A DNA stretch of 32,034 bases from DATCZS01 sp036525795 (GCA_036525795.1 DATCZS010000111.1:1-32034), one strand, 5' to 3'; numbered from the stretch's first letter, positions 14,935-23,855 are shown. Notes: a model not told the origin generated them from the sequence alone. Numbers and translations are program-made.

Positions 14935-16350
14935 ATGACGCTGGCCGCGGACCTGGTCGCTCTTCTCGGCAGGGACCGGGTGCTGTCCGAGCCACTGGAG
15001 CGATACCTCTACGGCACCGACGCCGGTGTCTCGCGGGGCGAGGCCGTCGTGGTCGCATTGCCGGACAACTCCGCCGAGGTCGCCGGGGTGGTCAAGCTGG
15101 CCAGGCGCCACGGCACGCCGATCGTCCCGCGGGGAGCAGGAACCGGTCTTGCCGGCGGGGCGACGCCGGCGCGGCCTGCCCTGGTCGTCTCGCTCACGCG
15201 GATGACCGACGTCGAGATCGACCATGAGAACCACACCGCCTGGGTCGGCCCGGGTGTGATCAACCTCGACCTGTCAAGACTCACTGCCGGCATGGGATAT
15301 CACTTCGCACCCGATCCGTCTTCGCAGTCTGCCTGCACGATCGGAGGGAACGTCGCCAACAACTCCGGCGGCCCCCATTGCCTATCGGAGGGAACGACGA
15401 CCAGTCACGTGCTCGCCGTGGAGATCGTGACCGCCGACGGCGAGATCATGGTGGTGGGCGGTGCTGCTCCCGACCCGGTGGGGCTCGATCTGCGGGCAGT
15501 GGTCGTCGGCTCGGAGGGCATGTTGGGCATCATCACGCGAGCGCTGGTCAGGCTCACCCCCAATCCTCCCGAAGTGAGGACGATCCTGGCCGCGTTCGAC
15601 ACCGTCGAGGGCTCGGTCGCCACCGCCACCGGGATCATCGCCCGGGGGATCGTGCCGGCCGCCCTCGAGATCATGGATCATCGGATGACCGTGGCAGTGG
15701 AACGCTTCGTGGGGGCAGGGTTCCCCACCGACGCGGGCGCCGTGCTTCTCGCCGAAGTGGCAGGACACGGATCTGCGGTGGAGGGCGAGGCGGCGGTCGT
15801 CGAGGAGGTGGCGAGGGAGAACTCGGCCACCATGCTGCGCATCGCCTCCGACGAAGCGGAGCGGGCCAGGCTCTGGCTGGGCCGCAAGTCGGCTTTCGGC
15901 GCCGTGGCGCAGATGGCCCCCGACTACTACCTCCACGACACCGTGGTCCCCCGCACGAGACTGGTGGAAGTCATGCGCCAGGTGTACGAGATCGCGGAGA
16001 GGCACGGCGTGGAGATGCTCAATGTCTTCCACGCCGGAGACGGAAACCTCCACCCGCTGGTCGCATTCGACGCCGCGGAGGAAGGCGCCCTCGACCTTGT
16101 CCACACCGCCATGGAAGAGGTGGCGCGAGCCTGCATTGCCGCCGGCGGGGCGCTCTCCGGAGAGCACGGGATCGGATTGGAGAAGCGCGACCTGATGCCG
16201 CTGCTGTACGGCGAGGCTGACCTCGACGCCCAGGCCAGACTCCGCGAGGCGTTCGACCCGGATGCCCTGTTCAATCCTGACAAGGTGCTGCCGGTGGGAG
16301 CGCGGTGCGTAGACCTCGGTCGGCCCGTCCCTCAAGGTGTCTGGGTGTGA
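14935..16350 (+). CDS. glcD: Glycolate oxidase subunit GlcD (FAD-linked oxidase)
   Basis: A 471-aa FAD oxidoreductase of the VAO/PCMH type and the catalytic subunit of glycolate oxidase. The FAD-binding part carries PRGAGTGLAGGA and TIGGNVANNSGGPHCL, and the C-terminal oxidase domain has VFHAGDGNLHPL and SGEHGIGLEKR, ending NPDKVLP. These match GlcD closely. Related enzymes oxidise D-lactate or D-2-hydroxyglutarate, but the adjacent glcE and glcF point to the three-subunit GlcDEF complex. That complex passes electrons from a 2-hydroxyacid through iron-sulfur centres to the respiratory chain at the inner face of the membrane. Its TGA overlaps the GTG of glcE by three bases (GTGA). Confidence 0.92.
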   Translation: MTLAADLVALLGRDRVLSEPLERYLYGTDAGVSRGEAVVVALPDNSAEVAGVVKLARRHGTPIVPRGAGTGLAGGATPARPALVVSLTRMTDVEIDHENHTAWVGPGVINLDLSRLTAGMGYHFAPDPSSQSACTIGGNVANNSGGPHCLSEGTTTSHVLAVEIVTADGEIMVVGGAAPDPVGLDLRAVVVGSEGMLGIITRALVRLTPNPPEVRTILAAFDTVEGSVATATGIIARGIVPAALEIMDHRMTVAVERFVGAGFPTDAGAVLLAEVAGHGSAVEGEAAVVEEVARENSATMLRIASDEAERARLWLGRKSAFGAVAQMAPDYYLHDTVVPRTRLVEVMRQVYEIAERHGVEMLNVFHAGDGNLHPLVAFDAAEEGALDLVHTAMEEVARACIAAGGALSGEHGIGLEKRDLMPLLYGEADLDAQARLREAFDPDALFNPDKVLPVGARCVDLGRPVPQGVWV

Positions 16351-17456
16351 CGCCGGCCGACCTGTTCCCGGGCGAGGTCCTCGGTGCCGCCAGGCCGGAA
16401 GGGGCACCGGACGCCCCGCTCGTGGTTGCACCCGACGGCATCGAGCAGGCCGCGGCAGTGCTGCTGACCGCCAGCGAGCGGGGAATGACGGTGTGTCCGT
16501 GGGGGGGCGGCACACACCAGGGCTACGGGGGCAGGATCGAAACCGACCTGATCCTGTCGACTGCCCGCCTCGATCGTATGGTCGACTGGCAGCCGGACGA
16601 TCTCACGGTCACGGTGGAGGCGGGGATGAAGGTGGCGGACCTCGAGTCGACACTGGCCGAGCGAGGCCAGAGCGCCATGCTCCCCGAGTTGCCGGGCGCG
16701 GCGACGGTCGGCGGCGTCCTGGCCGCAGGGGTGAGCGGATGGCGCCGCGCCCGCTACGGGCCCACCCGGGAGCGCGTTCTCGAGATCGACCTCGTCACCG
16801 GCGATGGCCGCCACGTCCGGGCGGGTGCCCGGGTGGTCAAGAACGTCACCGGCTTCGACCTGCCCCGGCTGGCGGCCGGTTCGCTTGGCCGCCTGGGACT
16901 GATCGCCCGGGTGTGCCTCAAGCTGTGGCCGCTGCCCGAGACGCGGGCCACCGTCGCGGTCGAGGACGGTGATGCCGCCCTGCAGGCGGCGTATCGCCCC
17001 ACCGCCATCGTGGAGACGAACGGAGCCGCCAAGGTGTTTCTCGGGGGGACTGCGGCGGAGGTGAGCGATCAGGCCCGGACTCTGAAAGGCGACCAGACCC
17101 CGGGATGGACCTGGGATCCAGAGCCGACCGGCGCGATCCGCTGGTCCCTGCGGGTACCGCCTGCCTCGATGCGTGCCGCCATCGAACGGCTGCCCGCCAC
17201 GTGGCGCTATCAGGCCGGACTCGGGGTGGGAGAACTCCGCGGATCGTCCACGACCGCAGACGGCGCCCCCGAGATGCGCGCATGGGCGGAGTCGGTGGGA
17301 GGAGGGCTCGTGCTGGTCGACGGGCCCGGGTCGGTGTACGGAGAGCTCGGAGCATGGGGAACGCCCCCGGCGAGCCTCGAGATCCAGCGGCGTCTCGTAC
17401 AGCAGTTCGATCCCGACCGGGTGATGAACCCCGGACGGCTGCCGGGGGGGCTGTGA
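16347..17456 (+). CDS. glcE: Glycolate oxidase subunit GlcE
   Basis: A 369-aa FAD-binding protein corresponding to GlcE, the second flavin-type subunit of glycolate oxidase. It keeps the FAD_binding_4 domain with CPWGGGTHQGYGG, PGAATVGGVLAAG and the GlcE hallmark VVKNVTGFDLPRL. It is shorter than GlcD and lacks GlcD's HAGDGNLH catalytic-domain motif, as is normal for GlcE. The GTG at 16347 overlaps the glcD stop in GTGA, preferred over an in-frame upstream start inside glcD. glcF starts one base after its stop codon, so D, E and F are translated as a coupled set. Confidence 0.9.
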   Translation: MTPADLFPGEVLGAARPEGAPDAPLVVAPDGIEQAAAVLLTASERGMTVCPWGGGTHQGYGGRIETDLILSTARLDRMVDWQPDDLTVTVEAGMKVADLESTLAERGQSAMLPELPGAATVGGVLAAGVSGWRRARYGPTRERVLEIDLVTGDGRHVRAGARVVKNVTGFDLPRLAAGSLGRLGLIARVCLKLWPLPETRATVAVEDGDAALQAAYRPTAIVETNGAAKVFLGGTAAEVSDQARTLKGDQTPGWTWDPEPTGAIRWSLRVPPASMRAAIERLPATWRYQAGLGVGELRGSSTTADGAPEMRAWAESVGGGLVLVDGPGSVYGELGAWGTPPASLEIQRRLVQQFDPDRVMNPGRLPGGL

Positions 17457-17457
17457 C

Positions 17458-18690
17458 GTGGGCTGGGTCACTGCAGACGCTCCCACCAAGGCCGACCTGG
17501 CAGCGTGCAACCAGTGCGGGCTGTGCCTGCCGGTCTGCCCCACGTTTCGCCTGACGGGCCGGGAGACCGCATCGCCGCGGGGCAGGCTGATGGCGATGAA
17601 CTCCGTCGACCAGGGTCTGAGCTCGGTCGACGGGGTGTTCGAAGACATCATGGGCTTCTGCCTGCAGTGCCGGGCCTGCGAGGCAGTCTGCCCTTCACTG
17701 GCGCCTTTCGGCCGCCTGATGGAGGCGACCCGCATCGAGATCGGCGCCCAGCGCCCGTCTACACAGAAGCGCCTGCGGGCGGTCGTCACCGGACGGCTGC
17801 TGGCATCGGTCATCGCCATGCGAGCCGTGACCGCCGCGGCCGCGGTCGCACAACGGCTCCGGCTAGGGCGCCTGATTCCGCCGGGCATGCGGCGAAGCTT
17901 CACCGGGTTGCGGCCGCTGCCGCTCATGCCGGCGTCCACCGTCGGCCGCTCGTTCGGCGCGTACGGCCCCGAGCGCGGGCGGGCGGCGTTGCTGGCGGGC
18001 TGTGTGATGGACCCGTGGTTCGGCCCGGTGCGGACCGCCACCATCGAGGTGCTCCGAAGGGGTGGCTACACCGTCGAAATCCCTCGCGGTCAAACCTGCT
18101 GCGGGGCGCTGGCCGCCCATGACGGCGACGGCGAGGGCGCCAAGCGCCTCGCACGGACAAACGTGTCGGCGTTCGCCGATGCCGACCTGATCGTCGTGGA
18201 CTCGGCCGGATGTGGCGCCCATCTCAAGGAGTACGGCCACTGGGCGGTCGATGGAGACATCGTGGCGTCTCGCGTCCGCGACGTCACCGAGACCGTGGCG
18301 GAACTGATCGAAGCCGGCGCCCTTCCCCGCTTCGAGCCCACCGGCACATCCGTGGCGGTGCAGGATCCATGCCATCTCCGCCACGCCCAGCGAATCGTCG
18401 AGGCCCCCCGCTCCATCCTCTCCGCTGCCGGCTACACGCCGGTGGAGATCGACCCGGTCGGGATGTGCTGCGGTGCAGCCGGTGTCTACTCGGTCCTCCA
18501 CCCCGCCACGTCGGCCGAGCTGGGTGAACGCAAGGCCGAACAGGTCAGGGCTTCGGGCGCAGCCATCGTGGCGTCGGCCAACCCGGGCTGCGAGATGCAG
18601 CTGCGGGCACATGCCGTGAAGTCGTATCGGGTGGCCCATCCGGTGGAGTTGTACTGGGAGAGGCTGGCTGCGTCGCCCGCCGCAGGTTGA
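17458..18690 (+). CDS. glcF: Glycolate oxidase iron-sulfur subunit GlcF
   Basis: A 410-aa iron-sulfur protein. Two [4Fe-4S] motifs lie near the N-terminus: CNQCGLCLPVC with Cys 17, 20, 23 and 27, and CLQCRACEAVC with Cys 68, 71, 74 and 78. Two cysteine-rich CCG domains follow, marked by CCGALAAHDGD, DPCHLRHAQR and MCCGAAG. This architecture is GlcF, which carries electrons from the GlcD/GlcE flavins to the quinone pool. There is no membrane segment. The GTG at 17458 follows the glcE TGA directly. No glcG, glcB or transporter gene follows; the next gene has its own -10 element. Confidence 0.92.
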   Translation: MGWVTADAPTKADLAACNQCGLCLPVCPTFRLTGRETASPRGRLMAMNSVDQGLSSVDGVFEDIMGFCLQCRACEAVCPSLAPFGRLMEATRIEIGAQRPSTQKRLRAVVTGRLLASVIAMRAVTAAAAVAQRLRLGRLIPPGMRRSFTGLRPLPLMPASTVGRSFGAYGPERGRAALLAGCVMDPWFGPVRTATIEVLRRGGYTVEIPRGQTCCGALAAHDGDGEGAKRLARTNVSAFADADLIVVDSAGCGAHLKEYGHWAVDGDIVASRVRDVTETVAELIEAGALPRFEPTGTSVAVQDPCHLRHAQRIVEAPRSILSAAGYTPVEIDPVGMCCGAAGVYSVLHPATSAELGERKAEQVRASGAAIVASANPGCEMQLRAHAVKSYRVAHPVELYWERLAASPAAG

Positions 18691-18714
18691 GGGCCCACCC
18701 GCCGCCGGAGCCTG

Positions 18715-18720
18715 TACGCT
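18715..18720 (+). promoter_or_regulatory. -10 element (TACGCT)
   Basis: TACGCT ends six bases before the ATG at 18727. Together with the next three bases (TACGCTCGA) it repeats the element at 1251-1259. The spacing implies a leaderless message and separates this gene from the glc operon. Confidence 0.45.
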
Positions 18721-18726
18721 CGAAGG

Positions 18727-19107
18727 ATGACCGTCGAACCCGCCTCTTCCCAGACCCGCAGCCGGCAGGCGACGATCCACCTCTCGGGCCTCATCTGTCT
18801 CACCTCGATTCCGGGAGTCGTGGGCCCGCTGGTGGCGTGGTTGTTCATGCAGAACGATCCGGAGGTGGAGCCGCACTACAAGGAGGCGCTCAACTTCCAC
18901 CTGTCGATGCTCCTCTACGGAATCGGCCTTCTGATTACCGCAATCGTGCTGGTGGTGAGCCTCATCGGTCTCCTGCTGCTCCCCGTGGTGTTGATCGTCG
19001 CCCTGGTGGTGATCGTGCTCCAGGTGGCGGCGTCGATCATCGCCGCGACGCGCGCCAATGCCGGTGAGCTGTACCGCTACCCGCTCAGCCTGCGATTGGT
19101 GAAGTAG
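18727..19107 (+). CDS. DUF4870 domain membrane protein
   Basis: A small 126-aa membrane protein matching the DUF4870 (Tic20-like) pattern. A first helix contains HLSGLICLTSIPGVVGPLVAW and is followed by a charged stretch EVEPHYKEALNFHLS. Two long hydrophobic segments and the characteristic end TRANAGELYRYPLSLRLVK complete it. Members have three or four membrane segments and no proven general function. The ATG is supported by the -10 element six bases upstream. Its stop lies 43 bp from the convergent hydantoinase subunit B gene. Confidence 0.85.
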   Translation: MTVEPASSQTRSRQATIHLSGLICLTSIPGVVGPLVAWLFMQNDPEVEPHYKEALNFHLSMLLYGIGLLITAIVLVVSLIGLLLLPVVLIVALVVIVLQVAASIIAATRANAGELYRYPLSLRLVK

Positions 19108-19150
19108 AAACGCCGCGGTGGTCCGGGCGCTCCACGGCGCCGGCCGGCGT

Positions 19151-20692
19151 CTACGGCTCGCCCCACCCGCCACCGCCCGGCGTCAGGACCACCAAGCGAT
19201 CGCCGGGCTCGACCTCGACGGTGGTCTTGCCGGGCAGACGGCGCCGCTCGCCGTCCCGGGCGATGAGCCAGTCCTCACCGCATGCTCCCGGACGGCCGCC
19301 CCCCAATCCCCACGGCGGTACACGGCGGCGCTCACCCATCAGAGACAGGGTCGCGGGCGCCAGGAACTCGATTTCGCGTTCGATGCCGTCACCGCCCGGG
19401 TGCAGGCCCGCACCACCGCTCGCGCGCCGCAGGGTGTACCGGCGGATCCGAAACGGATAGTGGGCCTCCAGCGACTCGATTGGCGTGTTCCTGGTGTTGG
19501 TCATGCCGGTGTGGATCCCCGATTGCCCCGGCTTGGTCGGCCGGCCGCCCTGTCCGCCGGCGACCGTCTCGTAGTAGGCGAAGGCGTCGTTGCCGATGAG
19601 CACGTTGTTCATCGTCCCCTGTGAGGCGGCCGGCACCCGCTCGGGCGCGGCCTGGGCGAGCGCTCCCAGCACGACATCGGCGATGCGCTGGCTCGTCTCG
19701 ACGTTGCCGGCGGCGACGGCCGCCGGCGGGCGGGCAGCCACGATCGAACCTTCCGGCGCATGCAGGGTGATCGGCCGGTACGCCCCCCCGTTCGCCGGGA
19801 TCGCCGGGTCGGTGGCCACTCGGACCGCGTAGTAGAGGCACGACCGGGTCACGGCCTCCACGGCGTTGAAGTTGGCGGGGATCTGGGCGTGGGTCCCGGT
19901 GAAGTCGGCGTGGAGCATCTCACCGTCGACGGTGACCGCAACCTCGATGGGAACGTCTACCTCTCCCCATTCCATGACGTCCCGAAACCGGTAGAGACCG
20001 TCGGGCAGCCGGCGCAAGGCGGCAGCCATACGCCTCTCCCCGTAGCCGAGGAGCTCGCCGGAGAGGCGCGAGAACCCGTCGAGGCCCTCGCGTTCCACCA
20101 TCTCGGCCACACGTGCCGCCGCCACCTCGTTGGCCCCCAACTGCGCGTCGAGATCCCCGAGTCGCTCAGCCGGGGATCGGGTTGCCTCCAGGAACGGCAC
20201 GAGGAACTGGTCGAGCCAGCGGCCGTCGTCGACGGCGGCCATCGGCGGGATCCGGATGCCCTCTTGGTCGACGGTCGTGGCGTGGGCGGGCATGGACCCC
20301 GGTGCCTCGCCGCCGACGTCCGCATGATGCGCCCTGTTCGCCACCCATGCCACGTGCGTGCCGCCGACGAACACCGGCCTGACGATCGTGAGATCGTTCA
20401 GGTGGGTGCCACCGGCGAAAGGGTCGTTGACTGCGTATTGGACGCCCGGCTCGGCGCCGAGCGACTCGAGAACGGCCTGCACCGAGGCGGGCATCGCGCC
20501 GAGGTGGACCGGGATGTGCTCGGCCTGGGCGAGCATGGTCCCATCCGGGGTGAAGACCGCAGCCGAGCAGTCGGCCCGTTCTTTGATGTTGGGGGAGAAG
20601 GAGGTTCGGCGCAGGACCACCCCCATCTCCTCGGCGATCCCCGCCAGGTGGTTCCTGGCAACCTCCAGGTCGATCACGCGCGGGCCGCTCAC
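19151..20692 (-). CDS. hyuB: Hydantoinase B/oxoprolinase family protein
   Basis: A 513-aa subunit of the hydantoinase/5-oxoprolinase family, which opens cyclic amides such as hydantoins or 5-oxoproline using ATP together with HyuA. Family marks are the N-terminal VLRRTSFSPNIKERADCSAA, then NDPFAGGTHLNDLTIV, VANRAHHADVGG, PANGGAYRPI and the Gly-rich end VVLTPGGGGWGEP. The length matches stand-alone HyuB. I chose the GTG at 20692 because it overlaps the hyuA stop as GTGA, whereas a longer frame lacks homology. Acetone carboxylase and acetophenone carboxylase subunits share the fold, so the substrate is uncertain. Confidence 0.9.
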   Translation of the reverse strand: MSGPRVIDLEVARNHLAGIAEEMGVVLRRTSFSPNIKERADCSAAVFTPDGTMLAQAEHIPVHLGAMPASVQAVLESLGAEPGVQYAVNDPFAGGTHLNDLTIVRPVFVGGTHVAWVANRAHHADVGGEAPGSMPAHATTVDQEGIRIPPMAAVDDGRWLDQFLVPFLEATRSPAERLGDLDAQLGANEVAAARVAEMVEREGLDGFSRLSGELLGYGERRMAAALRRLPDGLYRFRDVMEWGEVDVPIEVAVTVDGEMLHADFTGTHAQIPANFNAVEAVTRSCLYYAVRVATDPAIPANGGAYRPITLHAPEGSIVAARPPAAVAAGNVETSQRIADVVLGALAQAAPERVPAASQGTMNNVLIGNDAFAYYETVAGGQGGRPTKPGQSGIHTGMTNTRNTPIESLEAHYPFRIRRYTLRRASGGAGLHPGGDGIEREIEFLAPATLSLMGERRRVPPWGLGGGRPGACGEDWLIARDGERRRLPGKTTVEVEPGDRLVVLTPGGGGWGEP

Positions 20693-22626
20693 CAGGTCAC
20701 CTCGATCGCTCCCGTGGCATGCACGGACGCCGAACATCCCGGCGGCACCCAGGTGGTGGCCTCCGGCTCACGAACCACCGCCGGACCCGAGAATCGATCT
20801 CCCGTACCCAGCGTGGAGCGCTCGATCGCCGCGGCCTCGACCTCGCCCGAGTCGGTGAAGACCGCCACCACCTCCGGCTCTGCCGGGCCGGATGGTCGCA
20901 CCTCGGGAAGGTCGCTCCATCCGATCGCCGCGTCCCCCAGGGCGGCGACCCTCAACGTCACCGCCTCGATCGGCGTGCCGGGCCGGGCGAACCCGTTCCT
21001 GTCACGGTGGGCGCGATGGAACCGCTCGGTGAGCGTCCCCCAACCCTCCCCCGGCGCGAACGACACGGTGGTCTCGTGCGACTGGCCCAGGTAGCGCACA
21101 TCGACCTGGGACACGACTTCTGACACGTTCGGTCCGATCGCCGCCCGGTACTCCTCCAGCGTCTGATCGATGAGACGCTGCATCTCCGGCCCCAGACGAT
21201 CCGCCTCCTCCTCTCGGAGGAGCAGCGACCGGGCCCGGTCCCAGCGAGGGCGGCTGAGGAGAAGACCGAGCGCGGAGAAGACACCGGCCGCCGGTGGGAC
21301 GATCACCGATCGCATGTCGAGGGACCGGGCCAGTCCTACGGCGTGCAGTCCTCCGGCGCCGCCGAATGCCACGAGGGCAGCCTCGCGCGGGTCGGCTCCT
21401 TCCTCGACCGAGACGGTTCGGATCGCCCGCTCCATCGCCGCCTCTACCACCCGCACCATCCCCAGGGCGGTGGCCACCCCATCCAGACCGAGCCGCTCGC
21501 CGAGGGAGGCCACCGCGGCTCGGGCGAGATCCGGCCGCAGCTGCAGAGATCCGGCGAGGCCGGCCCTCCAGTCGATGCGGCCGAGTGCGACGTTGGCATC
21601 GGTCACCGTGGGCTCGGTGCCGCCCCGGTCGTAGCACGCAGGCCCGGGGACGGCACCGGCGCTCCTCGGGCCGACTCGAAGGGCGCCGCCCGGATCGATC
21701 CACCCGACGCTGCCCCCGCCTGCTCCCACGGTGTGCACTGCGATGGACGGCATGCGGCACACCTGCCCGTCGAGGGTGCGCTCGAATCCGATCTCGGGGA
21801 CCCCGTGTTCGATCCGGCAGACATCGGTGGATGTTCCCCCCATGTCGAAGGAGATCACCCGGGTGTGGCCGAGGGCCTTGCCCACCTCGGCAGCCGCCAC
21901 CACTCCACCCGCCGGTCCGGAGAGAAGGATGGACGCGGCGTTGCGGGCGGCGTCCGCCGGCGGCACCAGACCGCCGCTCGACCGCATCACCAACACCCGG
22001 TCGGCGTATGACGGAACGACCCGTTCGGTGAGACGCCCGAGGTACGACTCGACCCGGGGACCCAGGTAGGCGGAGAGGATCGTGGTGTTGATGCGCTCGA
22101 ACTCCCGGAACTCACCGCTCACCTCGTACGAGATGAGGATCGGCACCCCCGGATGGCGGTCCCGCAGGTGTTCCGCCACCTCTCGCTCGCGGGCCGGATC
22201 GGAGTACGACCCGAGAAACCCGATCGCCACGGCCTCGGTGTCTGCCGAGATGTCGAAGTTCTCCAGATCGAAGTCCCCGTCCACTCCCACACGGCGATGC
22301 GCCGGTACCAGCGCATCGGCCCGATCCCGATTGGGGTCGTACAGGGAGGGACGGGCCTGGCGGCCGATCTCGACCAGATCCTCGAAGCCGGCGTCCGTGA
22401 CGAGCATCACCCTGCAGCCCGCTCGTTCCAACAGCGCGTTGGTGGCAACCGTGGTCCCGTGCATCAGCATCGCCGCTGCACCGTCGCCGGCGACGAGGCG
22501 ACACCCCTCGGCCACGCCCACGCTCTGGTCGCGAGGAGTGCTGGAGGTCTTCGCGAGGTGCAACTGCGACCCGTCCCACGACACGACGTCTGTGAAGGTG
22601 CCACCCACATCGATCCCAAGGCTCAT
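20689..22626 (-). CDS. hyuA: Hydantoinase A/oxoprolinase family protein
   Basis: A 645-aa ATP-dependent subunit of the same complex as the following hyuB. The N-terminus GIDVGGTFTDVV is the ASKHA-type phosphate-binding loop. HGTTVATNALLER, the second nucleotide motif ISFDMGGTSTDVC and VGAGGGSVGWID follow in the family order. The ATG at 22626 has a GGGAG Shine-Dalgarno seven bases upstream on the minus strand. Two ATGs at 22662-22665 are further upstream but add an unconserved 13-residue tail. It is divergent from the Nfu-domain gene with 37 bp between start codons. The A-then-B order with a 4-bp overlap suggests a stoichiometric complex; hydantoin versus 5-oxoproline is not decided. Confidence 0.9.
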   Translation of the reverse strand: MSLGIDVGGTFTDVVSWDGSQLHLAKTSSTPRDQSVGVAEGCRLVAGDGAAAMLMHGTTVATNALLERAGCRVMLVTDAGFEDLVEIGRQARPSLYDPNRDRADALVPAHRRVGVDGDFDLENFDISADTEAVAIGFLGSYSDPAREREVAEHLRDRHPGVPILISYEVSGEFREFERINTTILSAYLGPRVESYLGRLTERVVPSYADRVLVMRSSGGLVPPADAARNAASILLSGPAGGVVAAAEVGKALGHTRVISFDMGGTSTDVCRIEHGVPEIGFERTLDGQVCRMPSIAVHTVGAGGGSVGWIDPGGALRVGPRSAGAVPGPACYDRGGTEPTVTDANVALGRIDWRAGLAGSLQLRPDLARAAVASLGERLGLDGVATALGMVRVVEAAMERAIRTVSVEEGADPREAALVAFGGAGGLHAVGLARSLDMRSVIVPPAAGVFSALGLLLSRPRWDRARSLLLREEEADRLGPEMQRLIDQTLEEYRAAIGPNVSEVVSQVDVRYLGQSHETTVSFAPGEGWGTLTERFHRAHRDRNGFARPGTPIEAVTLRVAALGDAAIGWSDLPEVRPSGPAEPEVVAVFTDSGEVEAAAIERSTLGTGDRFSGPAVVREPEATTWVPPGCSASVHATGAIEVTW

Positions 22627-22663
22627 CGCCACGCTCCCACTGGTACCCTCGGCACCTCGCATC

Positions 22664-22918
22664 ATGCCCGTACAGGTCGCTCACACCCCGAACCCGAACG
22701 CCATGAAGTTCACCGTGGGCCTGCCCGTCGGCGGTCCCACCACCTTCACTCAGGCGGCCGCCACCGACGACCCGCTCGGGTCGGCGCTTCTGGCGATCGA
22801 CGGAGTGGCGAGCGTGTTCATGACGGCGGACTTCGTCACGCTGACGAAGGAGGCCGATGCCGCCTGGGATGCGATCACGCCCGCCGCCGTGTCGATCCTA
22901 GAAGGCCACTTCGGCTGA
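22664..22918 (+). CDS. Stand-alone Nfu/NifU N-terminal-like domain protein
   Basis: An 84-aa protein made only of the Nfu_N domain. The family mark is HTPNPNAMKFTVGLPVGG at the N-terminus, followed by VASVFMTADFVTLTKE and a C-terminal helix. In eukaryotic and some bacterial Nfu proteins this domain precedes a CXXC iron-sulfur scaffold domain, which is absent here. The protein contains no cysteine, so it cannot be a cluster scaffold on its own. A TACCCT hexamer (22644-22649) ends 14 bases before the ATG. The next gene is convergent, with four bases between stops. The link to iron-sulfur metabolism is inferred from family membership only. Confidence 0.8.
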   Translation: MPVQVAHTPNPNAMKFTVGLPVGGPTTFTQAAATDDPLGSALLAIDGVASVFMTADFVTLTKEADAAWDAITPAAVSILEGHFG

Positions 22919-22922
22919 GCGC

Positions 22923-23819
22923 TCATCGCATCCGTCCGTCTGCGTCGAACCAGATCGCGACGGGCCAGATGATGCCGGCCGCGTCCGTCACCACCAGTGC
23001 CACCCGCACCGCCCCCGAGTCGTCGGCGGTCACCGAATACGGTTCCTCGGCCGGGTCGCCCCACAGGGTGGCGGTCTCACGCGCCCGTTCCAGCGACGCG
23101 AAGTCGACTTCGACGCGGTTCGTGTGCCGACCGTCGGACAGCAGCGGGGGCACCGGCACGGGTGTGGGGAGGTCGCCGACCGACGGCCCGTCCTCGGTGA
23201 CGACGATGGGGACGGACATCGCCCTGACGGGATCTCGACGGAATCCGGAGCCGGCGGACGACGCCGAGAGCGTGCGGACGATCACGGTGACCCGCAGCGA
23301 GTTCTGATCGACCCGCTGGACGTCGACGGCCGTGGCCGACTCCACGTAGCTGGTCGGCGAGCTGACGGCTCCGGGCTCGAGGGCGACCTCCGTCCAGGGG
23401 TCGAGCCGTCGATCGCCCCCATCGACGGTGAAGTAGGTGGCGATGTACCACTCGGCGACCGCCGCCGCGCTGCGCTCGAGCGACGTCGGATCGATCGCCA
23501 TGAGGTCGGCCTCACTGGGAAGATCCCCGGCGACGGTGCTCGCCGGAGGTGGCGACGCCACCGGGCCGGGGGCCTCCGCGATCGAGGTGGTGGTCGAAGG
23601 AATGCGGGCACCCTCTGGCGGGGCAACGGGCCCGGGAGGCCAGAGCGTTCGCACCGTGAGCATGGCGATGGCGGCCACCGCCACACCCAGGGCGGCGAGG
23701 TTCGCCACCCGCCGCCAGTCGAGAGGAGCAGGGCGCACGAGGGCATCCCACGGAATCGACTCGTACTCCTCGTCGACGCGGGTCGACCGATCGTCGTCTG
23801 TGTGGGGCGGAGGGGTCAT
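22923..23819 (-). CDS. Single-pass membrane protein with exported domain, unknown
   Basis: A 298-aa protein. An acidic cytoplasmic N-terminus (about residues 1-35) precedes one membrane segment (LAALGVAVAAIAMLTV, about 40-55), a Pro/Thr/Ala-rich linker and an extracytoplasmic domain of roughly 190 residues. The domain's order (AEWYIATYFTVDGGDRR, then beta strands and PSVGDLPTPVPVPPL) recalls the NTF2/VirB8-like folds of TcpC-type proteins. That is a weak resemblance and I see no conjugation genes nearby. The ATG at 23819 is supported by a full -35/-10 promoter seven bases upstream. It is divergent from another Thr-rich anchored protein. Confidence 0.65.
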   Translation of the reverse strand: MTPPPHTDDDRSTRVDEEYESIPWDALVRPAPLDWRRVANLAALGVAVAAIAMLTVRTLWPPGPVAPPEGARIPSTTTSIAEAPGPVASPPPASTVAGDLPSEADLMAIDPTSLERSAAAVAEWYIATYFTVDGGDRRLDPWTEVALEPGAVSSPTSYVESATAVDVQRVDQNSLRVTVIVRTLSASSAGSGFRRDPVRAMSVPIVVTEDGPSVGDLPTPVPVPPLLSDGRHTNRVEVDFASLERARETATLWGDPAEEPYSVTADDSGAVRVALVVTDAAGIIWPVAIWFDADGRMR

Positions 23820-23826
23820 GGGGACG

Positions 23827-23855
23827 AACGTACGAGCGGTCAGAGGTGTGATCAA
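23827..23855 (-). promoter_or_regulatory. Leaderless-type promoter with -35 and -10
   Basis: On the minus strand TTGATC (23855-23850) and TACGTT (23832-23827) are separated by exactly 17 bp. The -10 ends seven bases before the ATG at 23819. This is the clearest full promoter in the window and supports both the start codon and a message lacking a leader. Confidence 0.6.

Noticed and set aside
16332..18044. A 570-codon antisense frame over glcE and glcF
   Set aside because: It lies opposite two confidently identified subunits and its translation looks like random GC-rich sequence.
19138..19149. 12-bp palindrome CGCCGGCCGGCG between the DUF4870 and hyuB genes
   Set aside because: It is pure G/C with no loop and no U-tract, likely from base composition rather than a terminator.
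22916..22925. 10-bp palindrome TGAGCGCTCA between two convergent genes
   Set aside because: Six of the ten bases follow from two facing TGA stops, so only two extra pairs are informative; it is too short to call a terminator.
22923..23819. TcpC/VirB8-like conjugation component
   Set aside because: The resemblance is only in overall layout and there are no other conjugation genes around it.
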